Below, piece by piece: positions 33,443-45,651 of a DNA stretch of 64,000 nt. The notes under the pieces are model-generated. The model did not search any database and was not told the origin of the DNA. It saw only the letters and a program-made list of their open reading frames with translations. Position numbers and translations under genes: made by a program. Origin of the DNA: Girardinichthys multiradiatus (Eukaryota; Chordata; Actinopteri; Cyprinodontiformes; Goodeidae); the NCBI RefSeq assembly GCF_021462225.1, contig NC_061797.1, forward strand, positions 39,954,147 through 40,018,146. Reading direction: 5' to 3'. The first letter of the stretch is position 1; every line of letters begins with the position of its first letter.

Positions 33443-35235
33443 CTAACTGAAGACAAACAGCATCGAGAACAAACAGAGATCATGCATAAACATTTGTGAT
33501 GTATCAATCTGGGTTTCCTGGGTTTTTCTGGTTTCCGTCTAATTTATTTATTTTTCTAAGGACTATAACACATAAAAGAGGATAAAATGTGCTGCAAGTT
33601 CTTTAAAATAAACAAACAAATACATTTCATTACATAAAAGAAACAATTTAACTGGCCTTTTAAATGATAAAATAAAAATTTCTTTGGTTCTTTTGCTCTC
33701 GTACATTTTGGCCATGAAAGTCTTATGAGGGCTGTAAAGTTGATGAGGGCACGTGATTTAAATATAAAGGGTTTAAATATTTAACGCTGGTTCTGTAGAC
33801 AAGTGTCTATAATTAATTAAGACAGTGACGCCCAGCTAACCCCTGACAGTGTTGTATTTGTTGAGAATCACACTGTTTATGTTCCAACAGAGTCTAAGTC
33901 TCTCTGGGCTGGGCAATGGTAAGGCCTTAGGCAAATAATACTTAACAAAGTTTACTTTGGCTATTCCGTCCTACTGTCATGTTATTATCTTCCACCGACA
34001 ACACACACTGTAAAGTTTCGTCATTGTAACTGATCTGATCTAGCCAAGTGTTTGTAGATTTTGGCTTTTCAAGGCCAGCAAGACCAAAGAAGAAGCTGCA
34101 TTTGTCAGCATTCTCATTGAAATTGAGTTAAAATAAAAAGGTTCAGTTGTCAATGAAAAGTTAACTGATTCATCTACCTCCACGTCCTTTCATTAACATA
34201 CACCTCAATATAGTATGTAGCAAGAACCAAAACCTTAACTGCTCATTAAACAAGGTTTAGAATTTGGTTCCCATCCGTTGTCCTGTTACCGCTCTGCTGC
34301 AGTATTTCTTTGGGCATGTGACAGTGATTTTGGGGGCGTTTACCTGAAGCAGAGAAGAAATGTCAGTGGTGTGGTCATTTTTTTCATGGTGTCGAAAGGG
34401 TAGGGAAATATATATATATATATATATATATATAACTTATTGATGTTTGTGGTTATAAAGTAGCAAAATGTGGAGGGGTATTAACATGTAACTTATGATG
34501 TGGTTACAGTAACTGGAGTAACTAGAAGCACACTAGGACCAGTGCCAGGTTTGGCTACTGGAGCATATTATTATTGGAGTTATAATGCTACGTTAAATGT
34601 TAAAACTTTAAGTCTTTAAGGATATTAGTTTCTCAGCTTAGGCTATTGTTTCTATTTAATTTCAAGTTGCTACTGTTGATCTAGTTTGACTTACAGTTTT
34701 ATCTTTAAATTCTATTTGAGTTAACTCGGTGGTATTTCAGAAGTTAAATTCTTTAATTCCAAGTTTGAACTATTTCTGGTTTCAAGTTTAACCAATAGAA
34801 ATGTTCACCCTTCCAACACCATACCAGCATTGAATGTGGTTTGGGAAAAGTACACAACCAATAAAAGATACAAAACAAAAATTAACTCAGCAAAAGGCTG
34901 AATGACCTGTGTGTAAAATGTAATGTCTGTATTCCCCTGATGATTCTGAAGAGTAAGTCCCGTGGCTCCGAGTCTTCTGCTATTTTAGCAGCAAAGCATG
35001 GGTAAATCCAGGCGCGTCACGAGATGGAAGCTCCGGATGTTTTCTCAATAGCCCCCGACTTCTTGATAGAAGAAATTTAGAAGTTTTAAAAAGATGAAGC
35101 CACAAAACAGTATTGGCCTCCAAATGTTTATTTAAAAACAATCTGTTATCTTTCAATTGTGTTCCATATAATCACCTCCCACTCCACCTAACCTGACAAT
35201 GAGTTAAAAGGTGAAGACAAACAAATACAAATTTG
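33443..35235. other. noncoding (intergenic or first intron)
   Basis: No RB N-terminal domain exon is recognised on the minus strand. Contains a (TA)n run at 34408-34433. Confidence 0.45.
34408..34433. repeat. (TA)n microsatellite
   Basis: Perfect TA run. Confidence 0.95.
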
Positions 35236-35335
35236 CGCACTCGCGGCACCGCGTGAATAGGTACTTCGTAGTACCGACGGAATTCGGTCGGTACCTATAA
35301 AAGTACCGAATTCGGTACCCACCCCTAGTGTTGTC
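35235..35335 (-). mobile_element. hAT-like terminal sequence
   Basis: Read on the minus strand it starts AGGGGTGGGTACCGAATTCG and continues with GGTACCGACCGAATTCCGTC, matching the left end of the hAT relic at 6771. Only one end is recognisable here, so it is a solo or truncated end. Confidence 0.65.
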
Positions 35336-35379
35336 TCAGATCCTTTCCTGTTTACCACAGACGTAGAAAACTTTCACCA

Positions 35380-35905
35380 TTCCAGATGCTCCTCCTGACT
35401 CTAAAGCGCCTGAGGCTGAATCTTCCCATCCAGCATATTGCACGCCTGTTCTGCATCGACCGATCGACTATGTCCACCACGTTCATAAATACCATACATG
35501 TCATGTTTACACACCTCAGCCCTTTGGTGCACTGGCCAGAGAGACATTGCTTGCAAGGTAGCATGTCACATCAGTTTGTAGAGGTGTTTGAAATAAGCAT
35601 TGAGAGAGCATCACATTTGAAAGTTAGAGTCCCAAATATTTTCACATTACAAGCACAAGCACACACCTAAGGTATCAGATTGGCATCACGCCGCAGGGAG
35701 CAGTCTCTTTTATTTCTAAAGGTTGGGGAGTCCGTGCTTAGTGACAAACATGCGACTGAGATCTGTGGGCTCCTACAAAAATTAGGATGTGGTTTTACTG
35801 GACAAAATTGTGACAGTGTGCTGTGCTCTGACCAATATGTGCCCCAGTATTGTTTTGAAAGGGTAAAACCTAATAGCTTTGTGAATCAAACTATAAAGTA
35901 ATGTA
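35380..35905 (+). pseudogene. PIF/Harbinger-like transposase fragments
   Basis: A plus frame reads LLLTLKRLRLNLPIQHIARL then FCIDRSTMSTTFINTI and LSPLVHWPERHCL, matching the HTH_Tnp_4 segment before a DDE_Tnp_4 transposase. A second frame (35680-35901) has SVLCSDQYVPQYCFERVKPN, which resembles the end of a THAP finger with the zinc His changed to Gln. Both are fragments. Confidence 0.55.
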
Positions 35906-35909
35906 GTAA

Positions 35910-36940
35910 TAATAGGAATTGCACATCAAACATAAATGGGAACAAATAGTTTAACCCCCAGATTGAAAAGAACAAAGAAGCATTACTGTAGAAAACCTTG
36001 ACAGTTCCAAAGTAGAGGGATCACAGCAAGTCCAGTGACACGGTACACTTAAAGACCAGACTTCAAGTAAATAGGAAATTCTCACAGGAATTAAGTGCAC
36101 AAGTAAAAATGTACTGTAACTTTAAAAGTAAAATTTCCACACAAAAAAAAAAAAAAGTCAAACTAACATCAGCATTACTGTGCAAAACACTGGAGGTCTG
36201 AGGTAAGCAGGTACAAAACGTACATGGCTGTGGCAACCCAGAACCAATGCATCATGGAGTCGATTCACAAGCCCTATATCGGATCAAACGAAGAAGATCC
36301 CACTGAATCCATCGTAAAACTAACTTCACCGCGGTCAGAGGTCCACGGCTTTGCGCTTTAAAATCCTTCCCCTCGTTATTGCCATAGCTGAGACAAAAAC
36401 GTCCTCATAAAGCCCAAAATTGTAACTTGTTCAGGCAAACTTTGGACCTTCACTAGTCCAGACCACAGAGCCTTATTTCATTAATTCTGGCTCGACTGTG
36501 ATCCAGATAATTATCCCAGTGGATCAGTTTATACAAGAAAAAAGATATATAAGACATCCTTGCATATACAATAATACAAGCATTATTAGTATTTTATTTA
36601 TTTATTTTGCATTTTCTATTTAGTGATTTATTCTTTATCGTATCACACAGATTACTTTAATGTGACAATGTCACACAGTAATTTTAAATGCAAAGTTTGC
36701 AATTCTCTATTATCTGTAATAGTAACATTAGACCCTGCAGCAATCTCCAATGAAACCAGTGCGTTGTGATTATATTTAACTTTAGTCGTTTTTGCTATCT
36801 GCAGCATTTTTTCCTTTGTTTTGCAGCATTTGTTTTGCTATTTGCAGCATTTTCTTTTGCATTTGTTTTATAACTTTAGAACTTTTTTTGAGATTGTGTG
36901 TTTGTGGCTCGTTGAAATGTTTCCTGCACGTTTGCACCTG
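35910..36940. other. noncoding, nothing recognised
   Basis: May be remnants of the flanking DNA transposon. No motif is decisive. Confidence 0.35.
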
Positions 36941-36954
36941 TCGCCCACCATAAC

Positions 36955-37045
36955 AAAGTATGTACGTGTGGACGCAGTACTTGGTTGGGGCTCCTTTTAC
37001 ATGAATTACTGCATCAGTGGAACGTGGCATGGAAGCGAACAGCCC
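36955..37045 (-). mobile_element. Tc1-like C-terminal end relic
   Basis: The plus strand reads GTACTTGGTTGGGGCTCCTT and CATGAATTACTGCATCAGTG, complementary to the 3' coding end of Tc1-like transposases (PRR.....AKG-PTKY). Confidence 0.65.
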
Positions 37046-37049
37046 GTTT

Positions 37050-38790
37050 AGTGATGATTGAGCAGATCATAACATTAACATAACATTTCTGTATTGAATG
37101 TATTTTTGTTGTAGTTTAACTGTAGTATGATGAAATAGGTAAATATTCTAAGTGAATGTTGTGTTATTAGCTGAAAAAAGAATAAAACATTCCTAAAAAT
37201 TACAAATAAAAAACCTTAATATACTGTTTTGTGATACATCTTTTAACCTTTTAATTGAATTACTGAAATAAATTCACCTTTTGATCGATGCATAATTTGA
37301 TGTGCATACCAATATTTCAAGATATGAATTACATATGTGTTTCCTAAACTATTTTCCATAACTGGCTTGACGGGCTTCTGTGAAGAGAACTGATCATATC
37401 AACCCTATGTTTTTTCTACAAACCTTCAACATACCCTACCATCCCCAACCGTGGGCCTAAGAAATATATGGACAGCCTCGAGCTTGTCGATGACATCACA
37501 AAAAAAACAAGATCATTGCAAACTGTTTAAAAACAAAAGTGGTCTGCAACACCAAAGCCCAATAATAGGTAACAGAAGGGAATTTTTTCCACTTAATATC
37601 AGATATCTTAACAGGAAAATACACCAACAAGACAAACAAGAGAAACTGCACTCACAGCTCACTGACGTAACACGAAAGGTAAAAGATACAGATATCAACC
37701 TATACCGCCTAAAATTGTGTCCCTATAATATATAGGAAGTGTTGAGTATTGCTAATGGTACATCCCTGCTCCTATTTCCTTTGCAGCATCTGAGAAACCT
37801 GGTGAAGCTCTGCCTCCTAGTTCTCCTCACTGACTACATAATGATCCAACATAAGCAGAATGCTTTGTTTGCCAAACTCTGTTGAGCCCCAAACAGACAT
37901 GATGGATATGGTTTTTTTTTGTTTTTTTTTGCAGAATTGTTTTTTTCAGCCTGTATATCAGCAAGCAGTCCAGGTGCTAGTGTCACTGTGTCGGATCATC
38001 GATTTCAAAAAATGTAGGCAGTAAAAAACAATTCATTTTCTCACTCACTCTACCACTCACTTGTTTAAAGGATGTGAAATGAGCTTGTAGGTTCATTACC
38101 ATTTCCCGTCCTCAGATTTGTTTTTGTTTTGCTAATTTAAAACTCTATTCGTAATATTTGACAGCACAATCCGACGTTATGAAATACTACACCAAATTCA
38201 AAAAAGGAAAACACTCTTTCTTCCTGTTGGTGCCATGTCTAACCCAGGGGGAGCTATGGTGCCCCCTATCGCCCTCTTGGTGCCGCCGCTGATTAAAGGC
38301 TCTACTTGAATCACTACGACACATATAATATACTGATGCATTATGTTGTCTACTGATTTACGACTTCCTTCCGTGCGCATATGCAAAGATCTATGTCATG
38401 TACGTTTTTAAACTCGGTGTGAATCTGGAGCTCTGATCTATGGCTGAGGTTTATCGTGAGCTGATGACACGTGAAATATAAGCAGCCTCTTTTCCGGGAA
38501 AACAAAAAGGCACCTCCGGCTTTTTTCTTTCTCAAATTTCTAGAGGTAATGTAAATTTGAAGTTTCCCAAGCTTTCTTTTCCCATTGAAAGTTTTAGTGT
38601 TCTCCGATCAGGATGACTCGCCAAGTCCTGGACCTTTAACTGGTTAAAGAATAACATTCTGACTGGAGAATAACTAGTAGCCACTATCCTACCCTACGTT
38701 TGATACATTGATATAATACTGTAACAACGCGCCCTTACACTTATTAATAAAAAAATGAACATGCAGCAATGAATACAAGAATTTCTTAAA
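37050..38790. other. noncoding, nothing firm
   Basis: Short open frames at 37451-37735 and 38198-38535 have no recognised homology. T-rich run at 37911-37945. Confidence 0.35.
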
Positions 38791-38797
38791 GTCTTAC

Positions 38798-38851
38798 CGC
38801 ATTACTTTGGTGCGCAACGAGGCTTTCAGTCAGCTGATGGAGGAAGTTCAT
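38798..38851 (-). CDS. candidate first exon of the pocket-protein gene
   Basis: An ATG at 38849-38851 opens 18 codons (MNFLHQLTESLVAHQSNA) running straight into a good donor, GTAAGAC. Phase 0 matches the alternative acceptor at 33443-33444, which would give a continuous frame into the exon carrying MATTPQRDV. This is inference only: no homology is recognised for the 18 residues and the intron would be 5.3 kb. Confidence 0.35.
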
Positions 38852-38853
38852 AT

Positions 38854-38866
38854 AAAACGCGGGAAA
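38854..38866 (-). promoter_or_regulatory. E2F-like site near candidate first exon
   Basis: The minus strand reads TTTCCCGCGTTTT, a strong match to the E2F consensus TTTSSCGC. Cell-cycle genes including RB-family genes are commonly E2F-regulated, so its place next to a candidate first exon is suggestive. It is only 3 bp from that ATG. Confidence 0.45.
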
Positions 38867-39641
38867 TATCTAATGCAGCATTCGATGGCAACCAGAAGGT
38901 GGGAATTTCTTATCCTGTATCAGAAAACGCCACCACGGTAAATGTGCATATTAATGAGTTTGTCGGGGTTCATTAGCTTTCACGTTTGTACCTCAGCCAC
39001 CCTTAATTAATAGATATTAAGTATCTATTCAGTTCTATGGTGGTTGATTTAAGTGAAAACCAGTCAGTATCTAGCGTGCTTTTTGAGGGTTTTGTTTTGT
39101 AAACACACCCCAATTACCCTTTCTGGCAATCTAGCAGACATTACTTTCTTCAAAAACACCAAGAATTTTAACTAGAGCACCAGAGAGTTTATTCTGTCAC
39201 TCTTCCAGAGTTGTTCCAACCTACACAGTTGTTACATGTCTCTGATACATAAGTCAGGAGGGGTGTGAAAAATATTTACAGTCAAACTAGCTGAGTTGTC
39301 AGTAAGTCTGGGTAAGAATAGAATCTCGTGCTCATAAGAGCATAACCATAAGTTGCCATTAATAAGATTATAACCCATATTTTAAACCATGAGTTAATGG
39401 TGAGATTTTAACCCAAATCTTCCATTCCACCACTCACGTATCCGAGGTACTTTGAATGCATCATTAAAGAAACAATGGCCTACTGAGCACCAGAGCATAT
39501 CAACCAGAGGAGGGCGACAGGGAGGGGCATGCGCATGAAACCCAACAGTCATGGAATTGAACGCACATCCGGGTACTTGTGGAAAAGTCTTCGCCCCCTT
39601 TTAAACAGAATAAAATCAAACGCTACAGAATAAATGTACGG

Positions 39642-40190
39642 AGCCCGCGAGGGGACATGAGGATTTTTTTTTTTTCTTTTGCGTCCCCACGCAATACTGT
39701 TGCGTTCGGTCGCAAAAGTTGTTAATCACCTTGAGAAAGCTGTGCATTTTGGAACAGCAGCACATTTGACAAACTGCTCACAAAACCAACAGCACTGATA
39801 TGGCATTGATATGGTTTATTTGTCATATGCAGGTTAACACGCAGTCAACAATGCGATTAAATGCTTAGGACAAGACGAACCGTTCCAATCACTATAAAAA
39901 CAAAAAGTGGCGTGCAAAAAAAGTACACATCATGCAGCATTAATAAGCACATAAAGTGTCACAGATGTGATTTCGTGCAGTATTATTGTCCAGAGTTCAG
40001 TTTGACAACTTGTGGATAATAACTGTCTTTAAGTCTGATTGAAGATCCTTTTATTTAAGGCCGATTTCAAAATAAAACTCAATAAATCTCAAAAACGGGT
40101 CTCCCACAAAGTATTGCGAGATGACACAAAGATTATTGCGTGAGGGACGCATAAGAAACAAATTCCCCCAGGTCCCCTCGCGGGCGGGCT
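39642..40190. mobile_element. short inverted-repeat element (MITE-like)
   Basis: The left end AGCCCGCGAGGGGACATGAG and the complement of the right end, AGCCCGCCCGCGAGGGGACC, are inverted. Further in, GCGTCCCCACGCAATA on the left pairs with TATTGCGTGAGGGACGC-type sequence on the right. It is about 549 bp with no transposase. The interior resembles non-autonomous repeat sequence. No clear target-site duplication is seen. Confidence 0.62.
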
Positions 40191-41131
40191 GATTTTAAGC
40201 CATTCTTCTTGCAGGATAGTGACCAGCTCACTACATGATACTGGTGGAGGAAAACGTTTCCTGACTCGCTCCTCCAAAACACCCCAAAGTGGCTCAATAA
40301 TATTTAGATCTGGTGACTGTGCAGGCCATGGGAGATATTCAACTTCACTTTCATGTTCATCAAACCAATCTTTCACCAGTCTTGCTGTGTGTATTGGTGC
40401 ATTGTCATCCTGATACACGGCACCGCCTTCAGGATACAATGTTTGAACCATTGGATGCACATGGTCCTCAAGAATGTTTCGGTAGTCCTTGGCAGTGACG
40501 CGCCCATCTAGCACAAGTATTGGGCCAAGGGAATGCCATGATATGGCAGCCCAAACCATCACTGATCCACCCCCATGCTTCACTCTGGGCATGCAACAGT
40601 CTGGGTGGAACGCTTCTTTGAGGCTTCTCCACACCGTAACCACCCGGATGTGGGGAAAACAGTAAAGATGGACTCATCAGAGAACAATACATGTTTCACA
40701 TTGTCCACAGCCCAAGATTTGTGCTCCTTGGACCATTGAAACCGACGTTTGGCATTGGCATGAGGTACCAAAGGTTTGGCTATAGCAGCCCGGCCGTGTA
40801 TATTGACCCTGTGGAGCTCCTGACGGACAGTTCTGGTGGAAACAGGAGAGTTGAGGTGCACATTTAATTCTGCCGTGATTTGGGCAGCCGTGATTTTATG
40901 TTTTTTGGATACAATCCGGGTTAGCGCCCGAACATCCCTTTCAGACAGCTTCCTCTTGCGTCCAAAGTTAATCCTGTTGGATGTGGTTCATCCTTCTTGG
41001 TGGTATGCTGACAATACCCTGGATACCGTGGCTCTTGATACATCACAAAGACTTGCTGTCTTGGTCACAGATGTGCCAGAAAGACGTGCACCAACAATTT
41101 GTCCTCTTTTGAACTCTGGTACGTCACCCAT
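40191..41131 (-). pseudogene. Tc1-like transposase pseudogene
   Basis: ATG at 41129-41131 opens MGDVPEFKRGQIVGARLSGT, but a TGA stops this frame after about 50 codons. Later pieces are NVHLNSPVSTRTVRQELHRV, KHVLFSDESIFTVFP (first catalytic Asp), GGGSVMVWAAISWHSLGPIL, AVYQDDNAPIHTARLVKDWF (second Asp) and SPDLNIIEPLWGVLEERVRK (Glu). A frameshift lies near 40640. It is truncated after EEWLKI. Confidence 0.87.
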
Positions 41132-41317
41132 AATGTTGTGTGCATTTCAATATTTTGAGCAAAACTGTGCTCTTACCCTGTTAATTGAACCTTCACACTC
41201 TGCTCTTACTGGTGCAATTTGCAATTAATGAAGACTGGCTACCAGGCTGGTCCAATTTAGCCATGAAACCTCTCACACTAAAATGACAGGGGTTTCAGTT
41301 TCATTGTCCAACCCCTG
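40191..41317 (-). mobile_element. Tc1-like transposon, truncated at its 3' end
   Basis: The 5' end has CAGGGGTTGGACAATGAAAC (read on the minus strand) next to a TA dinucleotide at 41318-41319. The body encodes a Tc1-like transposase. The other end is missing and abuts the MITE-like element at 40190. Confidence 0.8.
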
Positions 41318-41319
41318 TA

Positions 41320-42060
41320 TATATATGACTGACAGGGGCCCAGAGATGCCCTTGATGCAATTATACTGCTTTGCAGTAGGAACAGAGAACATTTCTAGTG
41401 TGTGCAGACTGAGTGACTGCTTTCAATCCAGAGAAATGTTTACATTTTCTGGAAATCAGATTAAATAGCAACAACCACATAGACTCGTATTAGTATTTTT
41501 AAACCACAAATCTAATGCCATCACCTGTGAGTCGACAGTTTTGGAGATAAATTAGACCTGCTTGTGGTGCTATAAAAGGGAGACAGGGAGTAGTGGAATG
41601 TTGGTAGTAAAATCAAATTTCCCTTTGTAACTTTTGGTGAAATCACTGAAAACACCTTTCAAGTAAAACAAAATGGTGAGAGGCCACCTGAAACTGATTA
41701 TAATACTATAACAAATATTACAATATAGGAAATACTATATAATTTGTGTATGTCATGTGCACTACAGAGCCAGGTCCATAATGATAACCAAAAATATCAT
41801 TAAAATGCAGTTTTATGTAAAACAATATCAACATTTTCCGCCGGCCTAATGACCGGCTATGGGGGACCCTGCACCAAACACCCCAGATACGAAGCCTTGT
41901 GTTGTTAATGTATTTCAGGAAAGCAAGGGAATTTCAAATTTGTTTCTTAATTTATTTGTAGTATTCAGGATATTAGGCTGTTAGGCATTATTTCTCTTTA
42001 CATATTCAAATCTACTGTCAATCTGAAATTTGCATGAAGACAGCTTTCCTGTTGATCACT
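41320..42060. other. noncoding, nothing recognised
   Basis: AT-rich sequence between the Tc1 relics. Confidence 0.4.
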
Positions 42061-42064
42061 GAAC

Positions 42065-42340
42065 AAACATTTAGTTATATTGCCACTGTTTCTGAGAGCT
42101 GCTTTCACTTCTGTCTTGCATGTAGCAGGTCAACATCTGGCTCCTGTGAGCAGGTATTCCAGCCATGACTGGAAAATCCCGTTTTTCTGCATTTCCCAGA
42201 TTTTGCCTCAGAAACAATATGATTGATGTCAACCCACAAGAGTTCTGTTGGATTAAGGTCAAAAGATCCATCTGGTTGTGTTTGGGTTTCATCTGATAAA
42301 CTGTCTGCAGCCACTAGTCCCAAAAAGATCACTAGCTTTC
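42065..42340 (-). mobile_element. Tc1-like relic
   Basis: A minus frame reads FDLNPTELLWVDINHIVSEA, resembling the PDLNPIE-LW catalytic segment of Tc1 transposases. The rest is decayed. Confidence 0.4.
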
Positions 42341-42344
42341 ATCA

Positions 42345-43149
42345 GCCCATAAAATGTTGTGCCATTTCTTTTTAAACCCGTCAGTTTGTTCTGTGGCAAA
42401 CTAATTAAATAAATGACCTCTCTGATTGAACTCCAGATTATTAAGATGATGAGATTATGCCACTTTCATTTTTTGAGTCAGAATCTACAGAAAGCTGTGA
42501 CATTTGGGTCGGCTAGTCTTCTATTACTTTACTACAACAGCTAGTACATTGGCTTGGCATGTCGAATCTTTTTTTTAACCAAAAACAGCGAATGATCAAT
42601 TCTGAAACAGTAGTTTCACAGTGCCAATATCTCACAGCCACATTGCTTGACCTAAAAGTCATGGAACAGAGCTGGCTTGCACAAATTGTTGCATGGATCT
42701 CAATATAAATGGCACTTAAATGCATACAAGCAATGAGCCATTTAAATGAACAGCTGTTATTTGAGAAATCATATTAGCTACTCTTATTTTTGTTAAGGTT
42801 ACCCCAAAGGTACCGCCATTTCTATTGTGATTGTAAAGCTGCATCAGAAAAAAATATTGTAAAGTACATTTCAAACACCTCTTAAATCTTGAGTGAAAAA
42901 AGGTCCATTCATGCTCGCTTTTATAAAAATAGAAATAAGAATAAAACCTTGCAATTACTATAACTGGCATTGGTCTTGATCTTGCTTTAAGGTTTTCAAA
43001 GACTTTGTGTCTCATTTTTATGAGAATACTTTTTCAATTTAGACTTCATTAAAAATCCATAAGAACAATACTTTGATAAAAAGCAATCAGGCAGAGCAAA
43101 GCAAAACGCACAGGCACATGGGATGAATAGTCAGAAGAATATGTTTAAT
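42345..43149. other. noncoding, nothing recognised
   Basis: No supported feature. Confidence 0.35.
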
Positions 43150-45651
43150 AAAAATAATTAAACCTCAATTTCCTCTATAGAACTTCATAGAAAGTAATCC
43201 AATAAATTACAAATGACTTTAAGACGCATTTTCTTGCACTACAATAATTATTTTGACTACACAGACCACATCTTGCAAGAATTACAATTTTCCAATGAGA
43301 AAAATAAGAAACTGACCAAGGTGACATTGTACGGTCTTCTCAAGCTTAAACTAAAAATACAAAACCCATATTTGCTCCTTGTGTCCTTTTACAGCAGTAG
43401 TGTTTTGTCGTTCCCCTTGCATATTGGTCTCTGTTTACTTGCGTCAAGCCACATTATGAAATCAGATATTTCTAATTCGAGTCTTTTTGCTTTCTCGCTT
43501 CTGTTATAGCAAGCCCCAACACAAATCAATCCACTGAGGCGTCGCTGAGGGGTGACAATAATCATTCGATCAGTGGCTAACAGCAGACGGAGCAGCGGCT
43601 GGGTGTTTGCATAAGGGCACTACCAGTTAAAACAGAGCAGAGGTGTAGATATACAAAATGAAAGTGGTATGTTTTGCTCAGACATAGAAAAATACCATAC
43701 TGTTAATAATCATTAAAAAAATGCAAGTTGCATTGAAAGCAAAACCATGATGAGGTCTATATAGAGCAGGCATACAAGAAAACCACTTTAAAGCAATATT
43801 AGAAAACAGACGTGTCTTCAGTCTTTGTGTTCAGACCTCGCAATTTTTTTTTTTTTTTTTATCGTTAAGCCCACTGGAGAGAGAGAGGTGCTACAGATAC
43901 CTAGGAATTCAACAGTTTATCCAGAGGGCCCCTTCTCCTTGGAAATATTTAACAGTCAACGGTGTAACAGCAGTCCTAGAGCGAGCACGGTTGTGCTAGA
44001 GAGGATTACAAAAAGGTACTTCGGCTCATGTGTAGTCCAGTGTTTATGTGTAACCTGGTTACAGCTCCGAAATGGATGTGTGCGGGGAAAGCTGAAGGAA
44101 ACACACAAGCATGGTGAGTGAGCAGCTCAATGAGAGGATGAGATGCAGGATAAGGGCACTTCTAGATCTAGCTGAAGCTCAGTTTGTCAGCGAAACAGAT
44201 TTATGAATGACGCGAGATACAACGAGACAAAGCTGCAGACTCAGCAACGCAACTTGAAATAAGCCCTTCCTGAAGCAAACCCACCCAGCTCGAACTTTAA
44301 TACTCAACTATAATAAATAATCAATACAGTCTTGAGCAGGATTGATCCATGTTGTGCTTGTGGCACTAGTATTTGTAACACCACAGGCTGTCATGCAACA
44401 CATTAAACTTCCTTCAGAGTTCTGAAGAGGCATGTTTGAAGATAAAGAACACTTGTAATGTGGTGTTCACAAGTCAAAACCAGTGAAGCTCCTTAAACAC
44501 GAAACATTCAGACTGGAAAGGTTCTGGAAGCAGGAGTTACCAGCCCACAGGGGGAGAAATGGCATAATGTCGTCACAGAAGAGATTTGAAAATTGACTTC
44601 TGACACACATTCACACACTGTCCAGGAGAAACAAACAGACATGCATATGTACATCTGCACAGTGAAGCCAACTCTTAGCAAAGCTGAGGTAAAGAAGCGG
44701 TCAAATACTATGGGATCTAAGGAATAATATCCACAAAACACTTTCAGGACATCTGAGAGTAAAAGGGCAGTTTTTTTGGCACACAGTAGAAACTTAATTA
44801 CTATCAATAGTTGATAATGTCAACTAACAATTGCACAACTGAAAATGTATGCCTTATTTGAGGAACTTAATTGCACCTTGAAAGGAATGCATTTCTAAAA
44901 TGTGGGTCAATCCTAAACAAGCAAATAAAACATGTTCCACTGTCAACAAATTATAACTGATTGTAAAATTGATAGATTTCATTCAATATTTAAACCGGTT
45001 TCCAAGCTAAATAAGAAAAAAAGAAGGGAGGGATGTATGAAGAATGTATGAGTTGTGAACTGGGGGTGGAAACATGGCAATTGAGAGAATCTACAGCTTC
45101 AGTGACATTCATTAGCTGCCCAGGTTATTGCTGACATTATCCAACATCCATCTGCAAAGCCAAAGTGTCAACAAACCTGCAAATGTACTGGCTATTTTAC
45201 AAGTGAAACCCAAGTGTGTGTAAAGTGTCGACCGCCCCAACAATCAAAATATATTATAATAGTTCTGCTCAACGAGCAAGTTGATGTAGTTTTTTCTTTA
45301 ATAAAATTAATCCTGACATAATTACAATAATGCCTTTTTTTCTGTTGCAATTGTACATAATCAGGTGGTACAAGTTCAGAGTTCAGAAAGTACCAAAGTC
45401 TGACATGCAAAATGTCTCAAAACAAGACTGTACCTTGTGAACAAACATGGACATTTTATTTCAGCTTCTTTAAGTCAGTTTTTTTTTTTTTTTTTTTTTG
45501 CTTTTACGGTCTTTTTTACACAACGTAGTTAGTTTTGTATTTACACGTAAAGAAATCGCAACATAAGTGCTGGAAAATCCATATATATGTGAATAAATGT
45601 CTACATTTCTAGGCAATACATAAATAAATTTTAAATTTTCTGTTCATAGGT
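43150..45651 (-). other. probable chd9 3' UTR and downstream flank
   Basis: No coding signal is seen on either strand. A minus-strand AATAAA sits at 45455-45460, about 190 bp after the stop, and is the first plausible poly(A) signal. A run of about 22 T at 45479-45500 (A on the transcript) lies just before it. A second T-run is at 43843-43860. Sequence further left might be a longer 3' UTR or intergenic. Confidence 0.5.

Noticed and set aside
37451..37735. 94-codon plus-strand frame rich in Lys and Gln
   Set aside because: No recognised domain and no supporting exon structure.
38847..38858. TATA-like TATAAAA on the plus strand
   Set aside because: It faces away from the minus-strand gene and overlaps the E2F-like site; no plus-strand gene follows.
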